DNA from: DASZZX01 sp036260415
GTDB taxonomy: Bacteria; Actinomycetota; Nitriliruptoria; Nitriliruptorales; JAHWKO01
Direction: 5' to 3'
DNA: 17,151 nucleotides
NCBI GenBank assembly: GCA_036260415.1
Contig: DASZZX010000013.1
Coordinates: forward strand, 1-17,151
The position numbers and the translations under genes were made by a program. Position 1 is the stretch's first letter; each line of letters begins with the position of its first letter. A model generated the notes under the pieces. It had not been told where the DNA came from and made no database searches. It was given only the letters and a program-made list of their open reading frames with translations. Below are positions 8,037 through 14,887 of the stretch, one piece after another.

Positions 8037-9020
8037 TCAGACCGTCGCCTGGACGTGGCGGGTGAAGTCGTCCGCGGCGGCCTGGCCGTAGGTGGCGGCG
8101 AACCGGGTCAGGAAGTCCGCTGGCTCGACCCGGTACTCCTGAGTACCGACCGACTCCAGCACCAGCGTGGCGACGAGGCTGCCGACCTGCGCCGAGCGCT
8201 CCAGCGACAGGTCCCAGGCCAGCCCCGCCAGGAAGCCGGCGCGGAACCCGTCGCCCACACCGGTGGGATCCACGACGTGCTCCTCCGGGAAGGCCGGCAC
8301 CTCGATCGGGGCGGTCCCGCGACGTTCGACGGCGCACCCGTGTGCGCCGTAGGTGGTGACGCGCACCCCGACGCGGCGCAGCACCTCCTCGGCGGTCCAC
8401 CCGGTCTTCGACTCCAGCAGCGCGCGCTCGTAGTCGTTGCTGATCAGGTAGGCGGCACCATCCACCAGCTGCCGCACCTGTTCGCCGGACATCCTGGCGA
8501 GTTGCTGGCTGGGGTCTGCGACGAACCGCACGCCAAGCTGGCGAGCCTCCTCGGTGTGTCGGAGCATGGCGTCCGGGTCGTTGGGGGACACCACCACGAG
8601 GTCCAGGGCCCCGACCCTCTGCGCGACCGGGGCGAGCTCGATGAACCGGGCCTCCGCCATCGCGCCGGTGTAGAAAGAGGCGATCTGGCGGTTGTCGAGG
8701 TCGGTGGTGCAGTGGAAGCGGGCAGTGTGCCGGAGCTCGGAGACGCGCACCGAGGCGGTGTCGATACCGTGCCGCTCCAGCCAGGCGCGGTAGTCGGCGA
8801 AGTCGTGACCGGCCGCGCCGACCAGGATCGGTCGGAGGCCCAGCTGCGCCATGCCGTAGCAGATGTTCGCCGCGACGCCGCCGCGACGCACCTGCAGGTC
8901 GTCGACGAGGAAGCTCAAGCTGAGCCGGTCGAGCTGCTCGAGGACGATCAGCTCGCTGAACCGACCGGGGAACGTCATGAGGTAGTCGACCGCGATCGAC
9001 CCCGTGACCGCGACGCGCAC
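8037..9020 (-). CDS. adoK: PfkB-family adenosine kinase (AdoK type)
   Basis: A 327-residue ribokinase-family enzyme that probably phosphorylates adenosine to AMP in purine salvage. It resembles the mycobacterial adenosine kinase from end to end: AVTGSIAVDYLMTFPGRFSE at the N-terminus, LSFLVDDL, RRGGVAANI, HTARFHCTTD, IASFYTGAM, ADPSQQLARMSG, and the PfkB signature DPTGVGDGFRAGF with the catalytic base D257 and anion-hole glycines before it. It ends with the LVLESVGTQEY segment. The start is a GTG at 9020 with AGGAG six bases upstream. A TACGGT hexamer about 30 bases further up is a plausible -10. It is divergent from the E1 gene, and its stop lies beside the 25-bp repeat array. Some relatives were first labelled as general carbohydrate kinases, so adenosine specificity is inferred from similarity. 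Confidence 0.92.
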   Translation of the reverse strand: MRVAVTGSIAVDYLMTFPGRFSELIVLEQLDRLSLSFLVDDLQVRRGGVAANICYGMAQLGLRPILVGAAGHDFADYRAWLERHGIDTASVRVSELRHTARFHCTTDLDNRQIASFYTGAMAEARFIELAPVAQRVGALDLVVVSPNDPDAMLRHTEEARQLGVRFVADPSQQLARMSGEQVRQLVDGAAYLISNDYERALLESKTGWTAEEVLRRVGVRVTTYGAHGCAVERRGTAPIEVPAFPEEHVVDPTGVGDGFRAGFLAGLAWDLSLERSAQVGSLVATLVLESVGTQEYRVEPADFLTRFAATYGQAAADDFTRHVQATV

Positions 9021-9046
9021 GGCTGGCTCCTGCTCCGCGGCCGCGC

Positions 9047-9052
9047 ACCGTA
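9047..9052 (-). promoter_or_regulatory. adoK: Possible -10 box for the adenosine kinase gene
   Basis: TACGGT on the minus strand fits TAnnnT and would place the transcript start near 9040, leaving a short leader with the AGGAG site. No good -35 is visible; the expected -35 position falls at the edge of the 84-bp repeats. Confidence 0.28.
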
Positions 9053-9067
9053 CCCGACAGCGGGCAC

Positions 9068-9235
9068 GCGGACGCGGCCGCCCCGATCCGATCGTGCGTC
9101 CTGGACGTCACCGGTGACCGCGACGACGCACGATCCGGGGGTGCCGGCGTAGCGGACGCAGCCGCCCCGATCCGATCGTGCGTCCCGGACGTCACCGGTG
9201 ACCGTGACGACGCACGATCCGGGGGTGCCGGCCGC
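9068..9235. repeat. Two 84-bp direct repeats, each with a large inverted repeat
   Basis: Copies at 9068-9151 and 9152-9235 abut and differ at three internal positions plus the last few bases. Each copy has GATCGTGCGTC (9090-9100; 9174-9184) facing GACGCACGATC (9125-9135; 9209-9219). Centred between them is the perfect 12-bp palindrome GTCACCGGTGAC (9107-9118; 9191-9202). They occupy the space between the divergent adenosine kinase and E1 genes, so they may be protein-binding sites or extrudable structures in that control region. The 84-bp period equals eight turns of B-DNA. A terminator role is less likely because both genes start here. Confidence 0.85.
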
Positions 9236-9285
9236 GAGGAAGCCCGGCGTGGGCGCGCCGGCCACGACCGCTCGACCGCCGATGG

Positions 9286-9300
9286 TTAGCCTTCATCGTG
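9286..9300 (+). promoter_or_regulatory. Possible leaderless promoter of the E1 gene
   Basis: TAGCCT at 9286-9291 fits the TAnnnT -10 pattern and is followed eight bases later by the in-frame GTG at 9300, as in leaderless actinobacterial transcripts. No ribosome site precedes this GTG or the ATG at 9282. The -35 region is poor. This is inference from spacing. Confidence 0.35.
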
Positions 9301-11534
9301 TGAGCATCAGCCGGGTGGAGGTCGTCGAAGCCAACCTCGACCGGTGCCTGCGGGAGACGCGCCCCGCCCCCCGCCGTCTCCGCCCCGCGGAGCCCATCAC
9401 CCCCGGCACGTCGCTCACCGCCGGCCGCGCGCTGGCGCTGTTCGAGGACCAGGTGCGCTCACGCGTCCTCGACGTGGTCGCGCGAGAGCTGCGGGCGGAG
9501 GGGCTGGGGTACTACACGATCTCGAGCGCGGGGCATGAGGACAACGCCGTGCTCGGGGCGCTGCTGCGCACCACCGACCCCTGCTTCCTGCACTACCGCA
9601 GCGGCGCGTTGATGATGGCGCGGGCGCGGCAGGACGGGCGCGTCGACCCGGTGATGGACACGCTGCTGTCGTTGGTTGCGTCGGCCGACGACCCGATCGC
9701 GCAGGGCCGCCACAAGGTGTGGGGCAGCCGGCGGCTGTGGGTCCCGCCACAGACCAGCACGATCGGGTCGCACCTGCCGAAGGCGGTCGGGGCGGCCTTC
9801 GCCGTCGAGCGCGCACGGCGTCTGCGGCTGCCCCTCGACGTGCCCCACGACAGCGTGGTGTGCTGCTCGTTCGGCGACGCCTCCGTGAACCACGCCACCG
9901 CGCTGGCGGCCATCAACGCCGCGCGGTACGCCCAGCGCCGCAGCAGCCCGGTCCCGCTCCTGTTCGTCTGCGAGGACAACGGGCTGGGCATCTCGGTGGA
10001 GACGCCGAGGAGGTGGGTCGAGGCGAGCTTCGGGACGCTGCCCCACTTGCGGTACGTGCGTGCGGAGGGCGAGCTGGATCAGGTGTGGGACGCGGTGGAG
10101 GAGGCGGTGCGGCACTGCCGTTCGACGCGCGCCCCGGTGTTCGTCCACCTGCCGGTGGTGCGGCTCCTGGGCCATGCCGGCAGTGACCCCGAGGTCGGCT
10201 ACCGCGCGCTGGAGGAGATCCGCGCCGACGAGGCACGCGACCCGCTGGTGCGCAACGTCCGGCGACTGGTGGAGACCGGAGCAGCGTCGCCCGAGGAGCT
10301 GTCCGCGATCGTCGCCGCGACCCGTGAGCGCGTCCGCCGGCTGGCGGCGAACGCCGTCGGCCGCCCCAAGCTCGCCACCCGACGCGAGGTGATGGCGCCG
10401 CTCGCCCCGTACCGCCCCGACCGTTGCCGTCAGGACGCGTCGCGTGGGGCGGCGGCGGACATCCGAGCGGCGTCGTTCGGCGGCCACCTCCCGGAGGACG
10501 CGACCGCACCGGCCCGCCGCACCATGGCTGCGCACCTCAACGCGGCGCTGCACGACGAGCTGCTCCGGCGGCCTGAGCTGCTGGTGTTCGGGGAGGACGT
10601 CGGACGCAAGGGTGGCGTGTACCACGTGACCGCGGGCCTGCAGCGCGCGTTCGGGGCCCGGCGCGTCTTCGACACGCTGCTGGACGAGACCACCATCCTC
10701 GGCCTGGCACAGGGAGCCGCACTGCTCGGCCTCCTCCCGGTCCCCGAGATCCAGTACCTGGCCTACCTGCACAACGCGCTCGACCAGCTGCGCGGAGAGG
10801 CCTGCTCGCTGCGGTTCTTCTCGTCAGGTCAGTTCACCAACCCGATGGTCGTGCGCGTCGCCGGACTCGGCTACCAGAAGGGCTTCGGCGGGCACTTCCA
10901 CAACGACGACGCGATCGGGGCGCTGCGCGACATCCCCGGCCTCGCGCTGGCCGTGCCCGCACGGGGCGACGACGCAGCGCGGATGCTGCGGGGGGCGCTC
11001 GCCATGGCGAAGGTGGACGGCCGCGTCGTGTGCTTCCTGGAGCCCATCGCCCTGTACCACGAGAGGGACTTCCACGAGCAGGGCGACGGCGGCTGGCTCA
11101 GCGACTACCCCGCCCCGGGCACCGCGCTACTGCCGGGCGAGGTCGGCGTGTTCGGCGAGCACGCGACCGAGGTGCTGCTCGTGTCCTACGCGAACGGGCT
11201 GCGCATGTCGCTGCGCGTGGCCCGTCGCCTGTCGCACGAACACGGCATCTCGGCACGGGTCCTCGACCTGCGGTGGCTCAACCCACTGCCCCTGCGGTCT
11301 GTGCGTGCCCACGCCGACGCGTGCGGACGCGTGCTGGTCGTCGACGAGTGCCGTGCGACCGGGGGAGGGGTGGCGGACGCCATCGTCTCGGGCCTGGTCG
11401 AGCGTGGCTACCCGCGACCGGTCGCGTCGGTGCGATCGGCCGACAGCTACGTGCCCCTCGGCCCGGCCGCCGACACGGTCTTGTTGCAGGAGGAGGAGGT
11501 CCGCACCGCCGCCCTCGACCTGGTCGGCCGGTGA
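9300..11534 (+). CDS. Fused alpha+beta E1 component of a 2-oxoacid dehydrogenase-like enzyme (ThDP-dependent)
   Basis: A 744-residue protein joining the two E1 subunits that are usually separate genes. The N-terminal half is the alpha domain: SSAGHEDNAV, HYRSGALMMAR, STIGSHLPKAVGAA, and the thiamine-diphosphate/metal motif GDASVN (D193) with EDNGLGIS (N227). The C-terminal half from about residue 408 is the beta domain: LVFGEDVGRKGGVY (E near 432), FDTLLDET, PEIQYLAYLHNALDQL, GFGGHFHNDD (H532, H534), and ending in a transketolase C-terminal region (LLVSYANGLRMSLRVA, VLVVDECRATGGG). It should decarboxylate a pyruvate-like or branched-chain 2-oxoacid. No lipoyl E2 or E3 gene is adjacent, so the substrate and acceptor are unknown. 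I prefer the GTG at 9300; the ATG at 9282 is an alternative, while a GTG at 9198 lies inside the repeat and is unlikely. Confidence 0.9.
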   Translation: MSISRVEVVEANLDRCLRETRPAPRRLRPAEPITPGTSLTAGRALALFEDQVRSRVLDVVARELRAEGLGYYTISSAGHEDNAVLGALLRTTDPCFLHYRSGALMMARARQDGRVDPVMDTLLSLVASADDPIAQGRHKVWGSRRLWVPPQTSTIGSHLPKAVGAAFAVERARRLRLPLDVPHDSVVCCSFGDASVNHATALAAINAARYAQRRSSPVPLLFVCEDNGLGISVETPRRWVEASFGTLPHLRYVRAEGELDQVWDAVEEAVRHCRSTRAPVFVHLPVVRLLGHAGSDPEVGYRALEEIRADEARDPLVRNVRRLVETGAASPEELSAIVAATRERVRRLAANAVGRPKLATRREVMAPLAPYRPDRCRQDASRGAAADIRAASFGGHLPEDATAPARRTMAAHLNAALHDELLRRPELLVFGEDVGRKGGVYHVTAGLQRAFGARRVFDTLLDETTILGLAQGAALLGLLPVPEIQYLAYLHNALDQLRGEACSLRFFSSGQFTNPMVVRVAGLGYQKGFGGHFHNDDAIGALRDIPGLALAVPARGDDAARMLRGALAMAKVDGRVVCFLEPIALYHERDFHEQGDGGWLSDYPAPGTALLPGEVGVFGEHATEVLLVSYANGLRMSLRVARRLSHEHGISARVLDLRWLNPLPLRSVRAHADACGRVLVVDECRATGGGVADAIVSGLVERGYPRPVASVRSADSYVPLGPAADTVLLQEEEVRTAALDLVGR

Positions 11535-11609
11535 CGAGCACGCGCGCCGATCGGGTGGTGGGCGTCCACCACCGGACGTGTGAGGCACGGACACCCCCCC
11601 TCCCCGGCG

Positions 11610-11827
11610 GTGCCCGGCACCGTGACCTGGTGGACCCTCGGACAGGCGGGCCTGGTCCGCTTCGACCAGACCTTCACCTACCCGGACACCGAGATCCACG
11701 GTCTCGGGGAGGTGGAAGCTGCGCCGGCGGCCGACCCGCGAAGCTGCTGGGCGCCACCAGCGCCATCGCCGAGATGCAGCTCTCCTTCGCGGACCTGGTC
11801 GGGGAGGGCCGGGTGGTGGGGCCGTGA
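11610..11827 (+). pseudogene. Frameshifted coding remnant of unknown family
   Basis: One plus frame (the same phase as the E1 gene) reads GTVTWWTLGQAGLVRFDQTF and then YPDTEIHGLGEVEAA, with nearly all third positions G or C. Around 11735-11745 this quality passes to the -1 frame, which reads AKLLGATSAIAEMQLSFADL and ends at a TGA at 11825-11827, again with third positions all G or C. Adding one base near 11742 would join the two into one C-terminal segment of about 72 residues. Upstream of 11610 neither frame looks coding, though a GTG at 11531 overlapping the E1 stop (GTGA) is in the same frame as the tail. I do not recognise the protein. It may be a decayed gene or a real gene broken by a base-calling error. 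Confidence 0.42.
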
Positions 11828-11868
11828 CGGGCGGCGCCACACCGGCTCGAGGGCGCCGGCTGCACAGA

Positions 11869-11898
11869 TGGACACCCGGTTAGCCCGCAACGTACGGT
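11869..11898 (+). promoter_or_regulatory. Possible promoter of the S8 peptidase gene
   Basis: TGGACA (11869-11874) and TACGGT (11893-11898) are 18 bases apart and resemble an actinobacterial housekeeping sigma-factor promoter. The leader would be about 137 bases long. This is pattern only. Confidence 0.33.
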
Positions 11899-12041
11899 TG
11901 GTCGAGCCCGGGGTCCCGAACACGCCACCGAGGTGGACATCGACGTGCTCCGCGGGCCACGCGTGACCGGCCGCCAGCGCGGTGGCGGCCGAACGTGGCG
12001 GGGAGGTCGGGCACCAACCCGCTCGATCATGGGGGAGGGAC

Positions 12042-13700
12042 GTGACAGAAGTGCTCGGGACGTGCGCACCCCGCCACCTGGATCCCCACGAAGTCCGCGT
12101 CGCTGTCGCGCCCCAGCCGGGCGCGGACCGGGTCAGCGTCGATGCCGCCATCGAGGCCGCCATGGTGCCAGCGCAGGGGGACGTCGCCGCCTGGAGCGTG
12201 GAACCGCTCCTGACCGACGAGGGCGAGCAGCCCCAGACCCTCGTGATCAGGGCGCTGGTCCGCACCGGTGTGGGGTCGCTCGACTACGCGCGCATGGCCA
12301 ACGATCTCGCCCACCGCCTCCGCGACGACCCCGCCATCGCGGAGGTCGACGCCGACCTACCGGTGCATGCCTTCGCGCAACGACCTGATCCAGAGCGGAT
12401 CGGCGCCTTCGCCGCGGGCGACCACGGCGACAACCACCGTCCCGGCACGGAGTCGTGGCGGTGGAGTCACGACGCCGTCGGCGTCCCGCAGGCGTGGTCG
12501 CTGCAACCGCCCGCGGGGGGCAAGGTGCGCGGAGAAGGTATCCGCATCGGTCATCCGGACTCCGGCTACACCGGCCACCCGAACCTGGGGACGGCCGGCC
12601 TGGACCTGCAGACCGACCGTGACCTCATCGCCGGTGACGACGACGCCCTCGACCCCCTGGTCAGCCCGCAGGACTCGCCCTGGCCGCTGCCCAGTCCTGG
12701 GCACGGGACCGCCACCGGGAGCGTGATCGCCGGGCGAGGAACCGAGGAGGCGGGCATCGTCGGTGTCGCTCCACGCGCGAGTCTGGTGCCGATCCGTGCC
12801 GTCGAGAGCGTCGTCCAGCTGTTCGATTCTGACGTCGCGCGCGCCGTGGACTGGGCCCGCCGACACGACTGCCACGTCATCTCCATGAGCCTGGGCGGCA
12901 AGGGGTTCTTCGGACTCAAGGGAGCGATCCAGCGTGCGGTCGACGATGGGCTCATCGTCATGGCCGCCGCGGGGAACAAGGTCGGGGTCGTCACCGCTCC
13001 GGCGTCGTACAGCAACTGCATCGCCGTCGCGGGTGTCGGGATCGGTCACCGACTGTGGGAGGGGTCGTCCCGGGGTGCCGCGGTCGATGTGTCGGCGCCC
13101 GCCGAATGCGTGCACGTGGCCGCGTTCGATTGGCAGCGCCGACCCCCCGGGCACATCGTCGACCGCAGTCACGGCACGTCCTTCGCGGTGGCGCATCTGG
13201 CCGGCATCGCCGCGCTCTGGCTCGCCTTCCACGGCCGCAACCGACTCATCCAACGCTACGGGCGTGGGCGGCTGCAGGCCGTGTTCCTGCACCTGATCCG
13301 CACGGTCGCGCACCGTCGGCCCAGCGAGTGGCACGACGACTGGGGCGTCGGCGTGGTCGACGCGCAGGCGCTGCTCAGTGCGGAGCTGCCCGCCCCCGAC
13401 GACGTCCCCGTCCAGGTGGCGGCGTTCGTCGACGAGGATCCCGCGAGTCGCCTGGCTGCGCTCCTCACCGGCGTGAGCGCCGACAACGTCCGCGACCGCG
13501 CCGCCGCGTTCTTCGGCGTCGGCGGAGACCAGGTGGGCGAGAGGCTCGCCAGGTTCGAGGGGGAGCTCGCCTACCTCCTGCTCGACGACGACGACTTCCG
13601 TGAGAGGTTCCTGCACGGTGTCGCTCCCGCGGCCCTCAGCGCCCGGCGGCTTCCGCGCGCCGCCAGCACACGGCTGGCGCGGGAGATCGCTTCCATGTGA
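12042..13700 (+). CDS. S8 (subtilisin-like) serine peptidase without signal peptide
   Basis: A 552-residue peptidase with the full subtilase triad: D173 in IGHPDSGY, H221 in GHGTATGSVIAG, and S380 in SHGTSFAVAHLAG, with the oxyanion-hole N312 in AAAGNK. Residues about 14-125 form an N-terminal region ending in DDPAIAEVDADLPVHAF, which resembles an inhibitor-type propeptide. Residues about 445-552 are an acidic then helical extension not needed for catalysis (AAFFGVGGDQVGERLARFEG). No hydrophobic signal sequence precedes the propeptide-like part, so it may act in the cytoplasm or leave by another route. The GTG at 12042 follows GGGGGAGGGA closely; the frame runs back to 11982 but without a better ribosome site. 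It converges on the Clp N-domain gene. The substrate is unknown. Confidence 0.9.
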   Translation: MTEVLGTCAPRHLDPHEVRVAVAPQPGADRVSVDAAIEAAMVPAQGDVAAWSVEPLLTDEGEQPQTLVIRALVRTGVGSLDYARMANDLAHRLRDDPAIAEVDADLPVHAFAQRPDPERIGAFAAGDHGDNHRPGTESWRWSHDAVGVPQAWSLQPPAGGKVRGEGIRIGHPDSGYTGHPNLGTAGLDLQTDRDLIAGDDDALDPLVSPQDSPWPLPSPGHGTATGSVIAGRGTEEAGIVGVAPRASLVPIRAVESVVQLFDSDVARAVDWARRHDCHVISMSLGGKGFFGLKGAIQRAVDDGLIVMAAAGNKVGVVTAPASYSNCIAVAGVGIGHRLWEGSSRGAAVDVSAPAECVHVAAFDWQRRPPGHIVDRSHGTSFAVAHLAGIAALWLAFHGRNRLIQRYGRGRLQAVFLHLIRTVAHRRPSEWHDDWGVGVVDAQALLSAELPAPDDVPVQVAAFVDEDPASRLAALLTGVSADNVRDRAAAFFGVGGDQVGERLARFEGELAYLLLDDDDFRERFLHGVAPAALSARRLPRAASTRLAREIASM

Positions 13701-13816
13701 AGCGACACGCCGGCGTCAGATCCGTTCGTCCGCCGACCCGAACAGGTGTGTGAGACTCCCGCGCGTGCGTCGCTCGCGGATCGTCCCACGCCTCGGCTGT
13801 CGACCGTGCCGGGGCG

Positions 13817-14590
13817 TCACCGCCTCTCCTCGATGATCCGGTTGCACAGGTCCACGCAACGCTCGCAGATGAAGACGCCGGGGCCGGCGATCAAGCGCCG
13901 GACTTGCGTCCCCCACCGTCCGCAGAAAGAGCAGCGACGCTCGCCCGGTCGGACCCACTTCGGTGCTCTCCGAGCGCCCCGCACCTGTCCCCGGCGGGCC
14001 CTCGCCCTGGAGCTGCGGCCCTTGACGGGGACGACCGCACCGACCTCGCGGGCCACGGCCGCACGTGCCTGCTCGGGCTCGACCCCGAGACGCAGCAGGA
14101 TCTTCACCCCCAGACCCTTGTCGACCGCGAGGACGCCGAGCAGCACGTGCTCGGTGCGAGCCTGGTCGCTGCCGAGCGCACGCGCCGTCTCCACGGCGCG
14201 CTGCAGCGCCTCCTTGGACCGCGGGGTGAGCGGCAGCTCGTTGAACGGCCCACGGCGGCAGCGGCCACGCAACGGCGGGTCGAGAGCACCGGGACCGAAC
14301 GACTCCTCGACACGTCGGCGCACCGCCTCGAGATCGATCCCGATCGACCGCAGCGCGTCGGCGTCGGGTTCGTCCGGCGCCGCGTGGCCGATGATCCGGA
14401 TGATCTCGGTGCGCACCGCCTCCGCCCGCACGCCCAGGTCGGACAGCACCCGCCCCGCCATGCCCCCGCCTTCGGCGAACAGGCCCAGCAGCAGGTGCTC
14501 GGTGCCCAGGTAGTGGTGACCGAGCGCCCGCGCCTCCTGCTGCGCGGCCACCAGGGTGCGGCGTGCCGTAGCCGTGAACCGCTCGAACAT
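13817..14590 (-). CDS. Two Clp N-domains plus ClpX-type zinc finger, no ATPase (putative Clp adaptor/regulator)
   Basis: A 257-residue protein. Residues 1-68 (MFERFTATARRTLVAAQQEA, then YLGTEHLLLGLFAE) and about 119-184 (LTPRSKEALQRAVETARALG, then ARTEHVLLGVLAVDKGLG) are the two repeats of a Clp N-terminal (R) domain, as in ClpA/ClpC. Residues about 190-218 form a basic linker. The C-terminus is a ClpX-like zinc-binding domain with C220, C223, C242 and C245 (RRCSFCGRWGTQVRRLIAGP, then ICERCVDLCN). There is no Walker A or B and no AAA+ module, so it cannot unfold proteins itself. By the known roles of these domains it may present substrates or adaptors to a Clp ATPase, or compete with one. The ATG at 14590 overlaps the stop of the upstream HTH gene (TGATG) and has GGAGG nine bases away. 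Coexpression with that regulator is therefore expected. Confidence 0.9.
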   Translation of the reverse strand: MFERFTATARRTLVAAQQEARALGHHYLGTEHLLLGLFAEGGGMAGRVLSDLGVRAEAVRTEIIRIIGHAAPDEPDADALRSIGIDLEAVRRRVEESFGPGALDPPLRGRCRRGPFNELPLTPRSKEALQRAVETARALGSDQARTEHVLLGVLAVDKGLGVKILLRLGVEPEQARAAVAREVGAVVPVKGRSSRARARRGQVRGARRAPKWVRPGERRCSFCGRWGTQVRRLIAGPGVFICERCVDLCNRIIEERR

Positions 14591-14826
14591 CAGCGCCGCC
14601 CTCCGCGGCCACGGGGCGCACGCCGCCGGTGCTTCTTGTGCACCGCCTGCTTGCTCACCCCGAGCGCGTCGGCGATCCGCTGCCACGTCCAGCCCAACGC
14701 GCGGGCCCGGTCGACCTGCAGCTCCTCCAGCCGGTCGGCGAGCAAGCGCAGGGACGCCACGGCTCGCAGCCCCACCTCCGGGTCGACGCTAGTGGCCTGC
14801 TCCGCCAGTTCGATGGCATCGTCCAC
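14590..14826 (-). CDS. Small helix-turn-helix regulator, probably autoregulated
   Basis: A 78-residue protein: an N-terminal helical part (about 1-38, VDDAIELAEQ, then LRLLADRLEELQ) and a helix-turn-helix at about 44-67 (GWTWQRIADALGVSKQAVHK), followed by a very basic tail (KKHRRRAPRGRGGRR). The frame opens at a TTG at 14862, but that codon is part of a TTGACA box. The GTG at 14826 lies exactly seven bases after the -10 hexamer TACGTT, which suggests a leaderless transcript starting at this GTG. Two GTCAA-N6-TTGAC dyads cover the promoter, so the protein likely represses its own operon. It is coupled to the Clp N-domain gene by TGATG. The family name cannot be settled by eye; the HTH resembles sigma region 4-like and small MerR/Xre-like helices. 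Confidence 0.82.
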   Translation of the reverse strand: MDDAIELAEQATSVDPEVGLRAVASLRLLADRLEELQVDRARALGWTWQRIADALGVSKQAVHKKHRRRAPRGRGGRR

Positions 14827-14830
14827 GGTG

Positions 14831-14846
14831 GTCAACGTACGTTGAC
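14831..14846. promoter_or_regulatory. Operator 1: perfect 16-bp palindrome over the -10 box
   Basis: GTCAACGTACGTTGAC is identical on both strands and contains the -10 hexamer of the HTH-ClpN promoter. It shares the pattern GTCAA-N6-TTGAC with the second dyad 27 bases upstream. The most likely ligand is the HTH protein encoded immediately downstream; this is inferred. Confidence 0.68.
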
Positions 14847-14862
14847 AGGGTCGTCGTGTCAA
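14834..14862 (-). promoter_or_regulatory. Leaderless promoter of the HTH-ClpN operon
   Basis: On the minus strand, TTGACA (14862-14857) and TACGTT (14839-14834) are separated by exactly 17 bases, a near-ideal housekeeping promoter. The in-frame GTG of the HTH gene begins eight bases after the -10 box (14826), so the transcript would start at the start codon or within a base or two of it. Confidence 0.7.
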
Positions 14863-14873
14863 CCCTGATTGAC
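14858..14873. promoter_or_regulatory. Operator 2: GTCAA-N6-TTGAC over the -35 box
   Basis: GTCAACCCTGATTGAC repeats the outer half-sites of operator 1 exactly, with a different centre. It overlaps the TTGACA -35 element. Centre-to-centre distance to operator 1 is 27 bases. The site ends 14 bases before the stop codon of the dehydrogenase gene. Confidence 0.62.
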
Positions 14874-14887
14874 CTAGTTCGGGACGC

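Larger units (their letters stand above)
11535..12041. other. About 500 bp between the E1 and S8 peptidase genes
   Basis: The first 290 bases hold a probable frameshifted coding remnant, described separately. The rest, 11828-12041, has no convincing gene and contains a candidate promoter for the peptidase at 11869-11898. No clear terminator for the E1 gene was seen. Confidence 0.4.

Noticed and set aside
7330..9195. 621-codon minus-strand open frame
   Set aside because: It runs antisense to serC and in the wrong frame through adoK; the product is Arg/Pro-rich low-complexity sequence.
9198..9299. Extended N-terminus of the E1 protein from a GTG at 9198
   Set aside because: The start falls inside the second 84-bp repeat and the added residues are not protein-like; a -10-like box lies at 9286-9291.
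12357..13616. 419-codon minus-strand open frame
   Set aside because: Antisense shadow of the S8 peptidase, which has a complete catalytic triad in the plus frame.
14827..14862. TTG start giving a 90-residue HTH protein
   Set aside because: That TTG is part of the TTGACA -35 box and the extra codons span the operators; the GTG at 14826 fits a leaderless start.
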